The notes below the pieces were generated by a model. That model did no database searches. It was given only the letters and a program-made list of their open reading frames with translations, and had not been told where the DNA came from. Below, one piece after another: positions 4,920-6,852 of a DNA stretch of 6,852 nt (position 1 is the stretch's first letter; the number at the start of each line of letters is the position of its first letter). The translations under genes were made by a program, and so were the position numbers. The DNA lies in the NCBI GenBank assembly GCA_010671965.1, contig JAAHIC010000238.1:1-6852 (forward strand). Direction: 5' to 3'. Origin of the DNA: Leptolyngbya sp. SIO4C5 (GTDB lineage Bacteria > Cyanobacteriota > Cyanobacteriia > Phormidesmidales > Phormidesmidaceae).

Positions 4920-6434
4920 CTAACAGTGCCAGTGAGCGGGTGCCCGCCGACACAGCATGGTCAAGTCTCTAAAGCGATCGCGCAGCTCGTCGGTCAGCAC
5001 TTCAGAGCGATAGCGCCAGAGCCAGTTGCCGTCGGCCTTGCCGGGGCTGTTCATGCGGGCGCTGCTGTCTAGTCCTAAGAGATCCTGCATCGGCAGAATG
5101 GCACAGTCTGCCACCGAGGTCAGCGCCAGCCGAATCATATCCCAATGAATGCCGTCTTCGCTGATGCAGCCCAGGTACTGCAGCACCCGTCCTCGTTCGT
5201 AATCATTCGCTTTCTCAAACCAGCCAACAGTGGTGTCGTTGTCGTGGGTGCCCGTATAGATGACGCAGTTGGTCGGTACATTAAAGGGCAGGTAAGGATT
5301 GTTGCAGTCCGAGCCAAAGGCAAACTGCAAAATCTTCATCCCCGGAAACTCAAATTTGTCCCGCAGGGCTTCCACCTCTGGCGTAATAATGCCTAGGTCT
5401 TCGGCCAGAATCGGCAGGCTACCCAGTTCTTCCTTCACCGTTTGGAAAAACAGCTCTCCTGGCGCAGTAATCCACTCACCATTAATCGCCGTAGTTTCTC
5501 CCTCCTTCACCGCCCAGTAGGCTTCAAAGCCGCGAAAGTGGTCAATACGAATCAGATCTACATAGTCCAGCAGTGACTTAATCCGCTGTAGCCACCAGCG
5601 GAAGCCTCGCTCTTTCACCGCTTCCCAGTTGTAGGTAGGGTTGCCCCAGAGCTGGCCGGTTTCGCTGAAGTAGTCCGGCGGCACCCCAGCCATTTCAGCG
5701 GGCGTGAGGGTTTCAGGATCAATCATAAAGTTGTGGGGAAAGGCCCAAACATCAACGCTGTCATGGGCCACATAGATCGGCATATCCCCCAAGATCTGAA
5801 TACCGTGCTCATTGGCATAGCCTTTCAGGGCGCACCACTGCCGGAAAAATTCAAATTGCAGATACTTGTGAAAGAAAACAATGGGCGAGAGCTTGGTGTG
5901 CCACTCAGCTAGCGCCTCTGGCTGTCGCCGGGCGATCGCCTCATCCCACTGATCCCAACTGGCGCCGCCATGCGCCTGCTTCAGCGCCATGAAGAAAGCG
6001 TAATCATCTAGCCAAAAGTCACGCTCTTGGCAAAACTGATCAAAATCAGCTCGATCCTGCTCGCTAGCCTGATCCTTGAACCGGCTCGCGGCTTTCTCTA
6101 GCAGCGGCATCTTCGACTGCAGCACGGCTTCAAAATCCACCTGATCCGCGTTTAGCTGGGGGAAGCCATCTAAGTCTTCTTGGCCAAGCAGGCCGCGATC
6201 GCGTAGCTGCTCTACGCTAATCAGTAGAGGATTACCCGCCATTGAAGAGTAGGACATGTAGGGCGAATTACCGTGTCCGGTTGGCCCCAATGGCAAAACC
6301 TGCCAAACCTGCTGCCCGGCTTCAGTTAAAAAATCGACGAACCGATAGGCATCTGGCCCTAAATCTCCCATGCCGAATCGACCGGGTAAAGAAGTGGGAT
6401 GTAATAAAACACCACTTGATCTGGAAAAGGGCAT
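4920..6434 (-). CDS. malQ: 4-alpha-glucanotransferase (amylomaltase, GH77)
   Basis: This 504-residue enzyme transfers alpha-1,4-glucan segments between maltooligosaccharides or glycogen chains, releasing glucose, in the cytosol. It matches the length of Thermus-type amylomaltases. The N-terminus has SGVLLHPTSLPGRFGMGDLG and, from about 40, VWQVLPLGPTGHGNSPY. GDMPIYVAHDSVDVWA spans 216-231. The nucleophile is Asp298 (RIDHFRG), the acid/base Glu345 (ILAEDLG) and the third carboxylate Asp398 (GTHDND); their spacing agrees with Thermus residues 293, 340 and 395. The frame is open for 17 codons further upstream (to 6485), but the family N-terminus begins at MPFSRSSG, and AGGAG lies five bases before that ATG, so 6434 is chosen. 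A tiny lipoprotein gene follows on the same strand. The promoter region is shared with a divergent Nudix gene. The gene appears intact. Confidence 0.95.
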   Translation of the reverse strand: MPFSRSSGVLLHPTSLPGRFGMGDLGPDAYRFVDFLTEAGQQVWQVLPLGPTGHGNSPYMSYSSMAGNPLLISVEQLRDRGLLGQEDLDGFPQLNADQVDFEAVLQSKMPLLEKAASRFKDQASEQDRADFDQFCQERDFWLDDYAFFMALKQAHGGASWDQWDEAIARRQPEALAEWHTKLSPIVFFHKYLQFEFFRQWCALKGYANEHGIQILGDMPIYVAHDSVDVWAFPHNFMIDPETLTPAEMAGVPPDYFSETGQLWGNPTYNWEAVKERGFRWWLQRIKSLLDYVDLIRIDHFRGFEAYWAVKEGETTAINGEWITAPGELFFQTVKEELGSLPILAEDLGIITPEVEALRDKFEFPGMKILQFAFGSDCNNPYLPFNVPTNCVIYTGTHDNDTTVGWFEKANDYERGRVLQYLGCISEDGIHWDMIRLALTSVADCAILPMQDLLGLDSSARMNSPGKADGNWLWRYRSEVLTDELRDRFRDLTMLCRRAPAHWHC

Positions 6435-6439
6435 AGGAT

Positions 6440-6444
6440 CTCCT
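6440..6444 (-). promoter_or_regulatory. Ribosome binding site deciding the malQ start
   Basis: On the minus strand AGGAG (6440-6444) is followed by ATCCT and then the ATG at 6434. This is a near-ideal Shine-Dalgarno placement. It favours 6434 over the upstream ATG at 6485, whose extra 17 residues do not fit the family. Confidence 0.75.
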
Positions 6445-6467
6445 AGCGAATTAAACGGCAGCGTATC

Positions 6468-6485
6468 TTGACAATGAGCTGTCAA
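6468..6485 (-). promoter_or_regulatory. malQ: TTGACA-N6-TGTCAA dyad, possible malQ -35 element and operator
   Basis: TTGACA (6468-6473) and TGTCAA (6480-6485) form a perfect 6+6 dyad with a 6-base spacer. Read on the minus strand towards malQ, the first arm is a consensus -35 hexamer, but no good -10 follows at 16-18 bases. The symmetric arrangement 34 bases upstream of the malQ ATG fits a dimeric regulator site. I cannot name the regulator. Confidence 0.4.
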
Positions 6486-6491
6486 AAAGAG

Positions 6492-6549
6492 CTATTGGTA
6501 CCAGGATTACTCATAAACGAGAAAACCTGTTGCGGCTAACTACCAATAG
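6492..6549. repeat. 9-bp inverted repeat in the malQ-Nudix intergenic region
   Basis: CTATTGGTA (6492-6500) and TACCAATAG (6541-6549) are exact reverse complements with 40 bases between them. The right arm overlaps the dyad at 6536-6553. Two copies of one half-site about five helical turns apart would suit looping or cooperative binding, which is an inference. Confidence 0.45.
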
Positions 6550-6553
6550 TTAG
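6536..6553. repeat. 18-bp dyad in the malQ-Nudix intergenic region
   Basis: CTAACTA (6536-6542) and TAGTTAG (6547-6553) are exact reverse complements around CCAA. No T-run follows on either strand and it lies between divergent starts, so an operator is more likely than a terminator. Confidence 0.45.
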
Positions 6554-6580
6554 AAGACGGTGATATTCTCTCAAAACTAA

Positions 6581-6593
6581 CCTCTGACAGAGG
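6581..6593. repeat. 13-bp dyad in the malQ-Nudix intergenic region
   Basis: CCTCTG-A-CAGAGG is a perfect dyad with a single central base. It lies 84 bases upstream of the Nudix GTG. Its tight symmetry suits a repressor half-site pair. No known cyanobacterial regulator consensus is recognised; it does not match GTA-N8-TAC of NtcA. Confidence 0.4.
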
Positions 6594-6677
6594 CGGTTGA
6601 AAACTGATTTCTTATCTCCTTAAAGATTCAGCGCCTATTCAGGCATAAGTAGTGATGAGTGAGGAAACGTAGCTTTA

Positions 6678-6785
6678 GTGACTTATCGAAATCCAGCGCC
6701 CACGGTTGATCTCATTATTGAACTCATTGATCGACCGCATCGGCCCATTATCCTGGTTGAGCGGCAGCACGAGCCTTTAGGCTGA
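6678..6785 (+). pseudogene. Nudix hydrolase, N-terminal fragment, cut off by a strand switch
   Basis: From a GTG at 6678 the frame reads MTYRNPAPTVDLIIELIDRP, then HRPIILVERQHEPLG, and stops at TGA 6783-6785 after 35 residues. This is the characteristic N-terminus of cyanobacterial ADP-ribose-type Nudix hydrolases, where the sequence should continue into W-A-x-P-G-G-F-V-D-Y-G-E. That continuation is missing on this strand but is encoded on the opposite strand immediately to the right (6785-6850). GAGGA at 6661-6665 is a possible ribosome site, 12 bases before the GTG; no in-frame ATG exists downstream of the TGA at 6660-6662. As shown, the gene cannot make an active enzyme. It may be intact in the genome if the junction near 6783 is an assembly or amplification artefact. 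Confidence 0.8.
6772..6783. repeat. Palindromic 12-mer at the Nudix junction
   Basis: AGCCTTTAGGCT has 5-bp arms around TT and lies at the strand-switch point. The identical 12-mer forms the core of the hairpin at 2275-2286. A repeated 12-mer is not by itself unexpected in about 7 kb; its place at the junction is what matters. Confidence 0.5.
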
Positions 6786-6850
6786 GCTTCGCGACAGGCG
6801 GCAGTTTCAACCGCTTCGCCGTAGTCCACAAAGCCGCCGGGCAAAGCCCA
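6785..6850 (-). pseudogene. Nudix box segment in inverted orientation
   Basis: Read on the minus strand from 6850 to 6785, the 22 codons give WALPGGFVDYGEAVE then TAACREA. This is the Nudix signature G-x5-E-x7-R-E-U, which binds divalent metal, but the following x-E-E-x-G is absent because the sequence runs into the reverse complement of the N-terminal fragment (QPKG...). It is exactly the piece that should follow EPLG of the plus-strand fragment at 6678-6785. It therefore looks like one gene whose second part is flipped, not a second gene. The window ends two bases beyond the Trp codon, so the far boundary of the flip cannot be seen. Confidence 0.8.
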
Positions 6851-6852
6851 GA

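Larger units (their letters stand above)
719..6202. repeat. HIP1 octamers GCGATCGC, eight copies
   Basis: Copies start at 719, 1148, 1878, 2434, 3995, 4974, 5932 and 6195. All are inside coding sequence and none lies in the first 700 bases. This palindrome is strongly over-represented in many cyanobacterial genomes and is the main base-level evidence for the host. The listed span covers scattered sites, not a continuous element. Confidence 0.9.

Noticed and set aside
4920..6485. Longer malQ beginning at 6485
   Set aside because: The extra 17 residues are not family-like, the strong ribosome site lies before the ATG at 6434, and the extension would cover the TTGACA dyad.
6498..6511. Possible NtcA site GTA...TAC upstream of malQ
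   Set aside because: The spacer between GTA and TAC is seven bases, not the eight required by the NtcA consensus.
6785..6852. A second, separate Nudix gene on the minus strand
   Set aside because: The segment breaks off mid Nudix box exactly where the plus-strand fragment begins to mismatch, and it supplies the missing continuation of that fragment, so one split gene explains both better.
1..6852. CRISPR array, insertion sequence, attachment site or phage genes
   Set aside because: No regularly spaced direct repeats, transposase motifs, long terminal inverted repeats or tRNA-associated duplications were seen.

Overview
The window is chromosomal DNA from a cyanobacterium. Two independent signs support this. 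The octamer GCGATCGC (HIP1) occurs eight times in under 7 kb, where chance would give well under one. The gene set is also typical: a stand-alone homologue of the orange carotenoid protein (OCP) N-terminal domain, a GH77 amylomaltase and a cyanobacterial-style Nudix gene. I cannot name the genus. Nothing recognisable as a transposase, phage gene, CRISPR array, tRNA or rRNA is present.

Layout. Positions 1-700 are AT-rich, lack HIP1 and hold little: an open frame running in from the left edge (ends at 90), a 68-codon basic protein of unknown function (282-488), and a 9-bp inverted repeat (598-628). Next is a plus-strand metallophosphoesterase of the purple-acid-phosphatase type with a coiled-coil insertion (698-2266), then a glucose-1-dehydrogenase-like SDR (2374-3174). 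After a gap with inverted repeats comes a tight two-gene unit: the OCP-N-like helical protein (3384-3860) and, 17 bases later, a second, NADPH-type SDR (3878-4657). On the minus strand lie malQ (4920-6434) and, just downstream of it, a previously unlisted 55-residue predicted lipoprotein (4707-4874). The divergent region upstream of malQ (6435-6677) carries several short perfect dyads. The right edge holds a Nudix hydrolase gene that is broken in an unusual way: its N-terminus is on the plus strand (from 6678), while the following Nudix-box segment is on the minus strand (6785-6850).

How the genes may relate. malQ handles alpha-1,4-glucan transfer in glycogen and maltodextrin metabolism, and the first SDR could oxidise glucose or a similar sugar, but nothing shows that they are co-regulated. 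The carotenoid-protein/SDR pair is the most likely functional unit because of its spacing and good ribosome binding sites. The two points most worth checking are the strand switch inside the Nudix gene (real inversion or fold-back/chimeric contig end) and the divergent OCP-N-like protein, which lacks the Arg of OCP position 155 and has no C-terminal domain.
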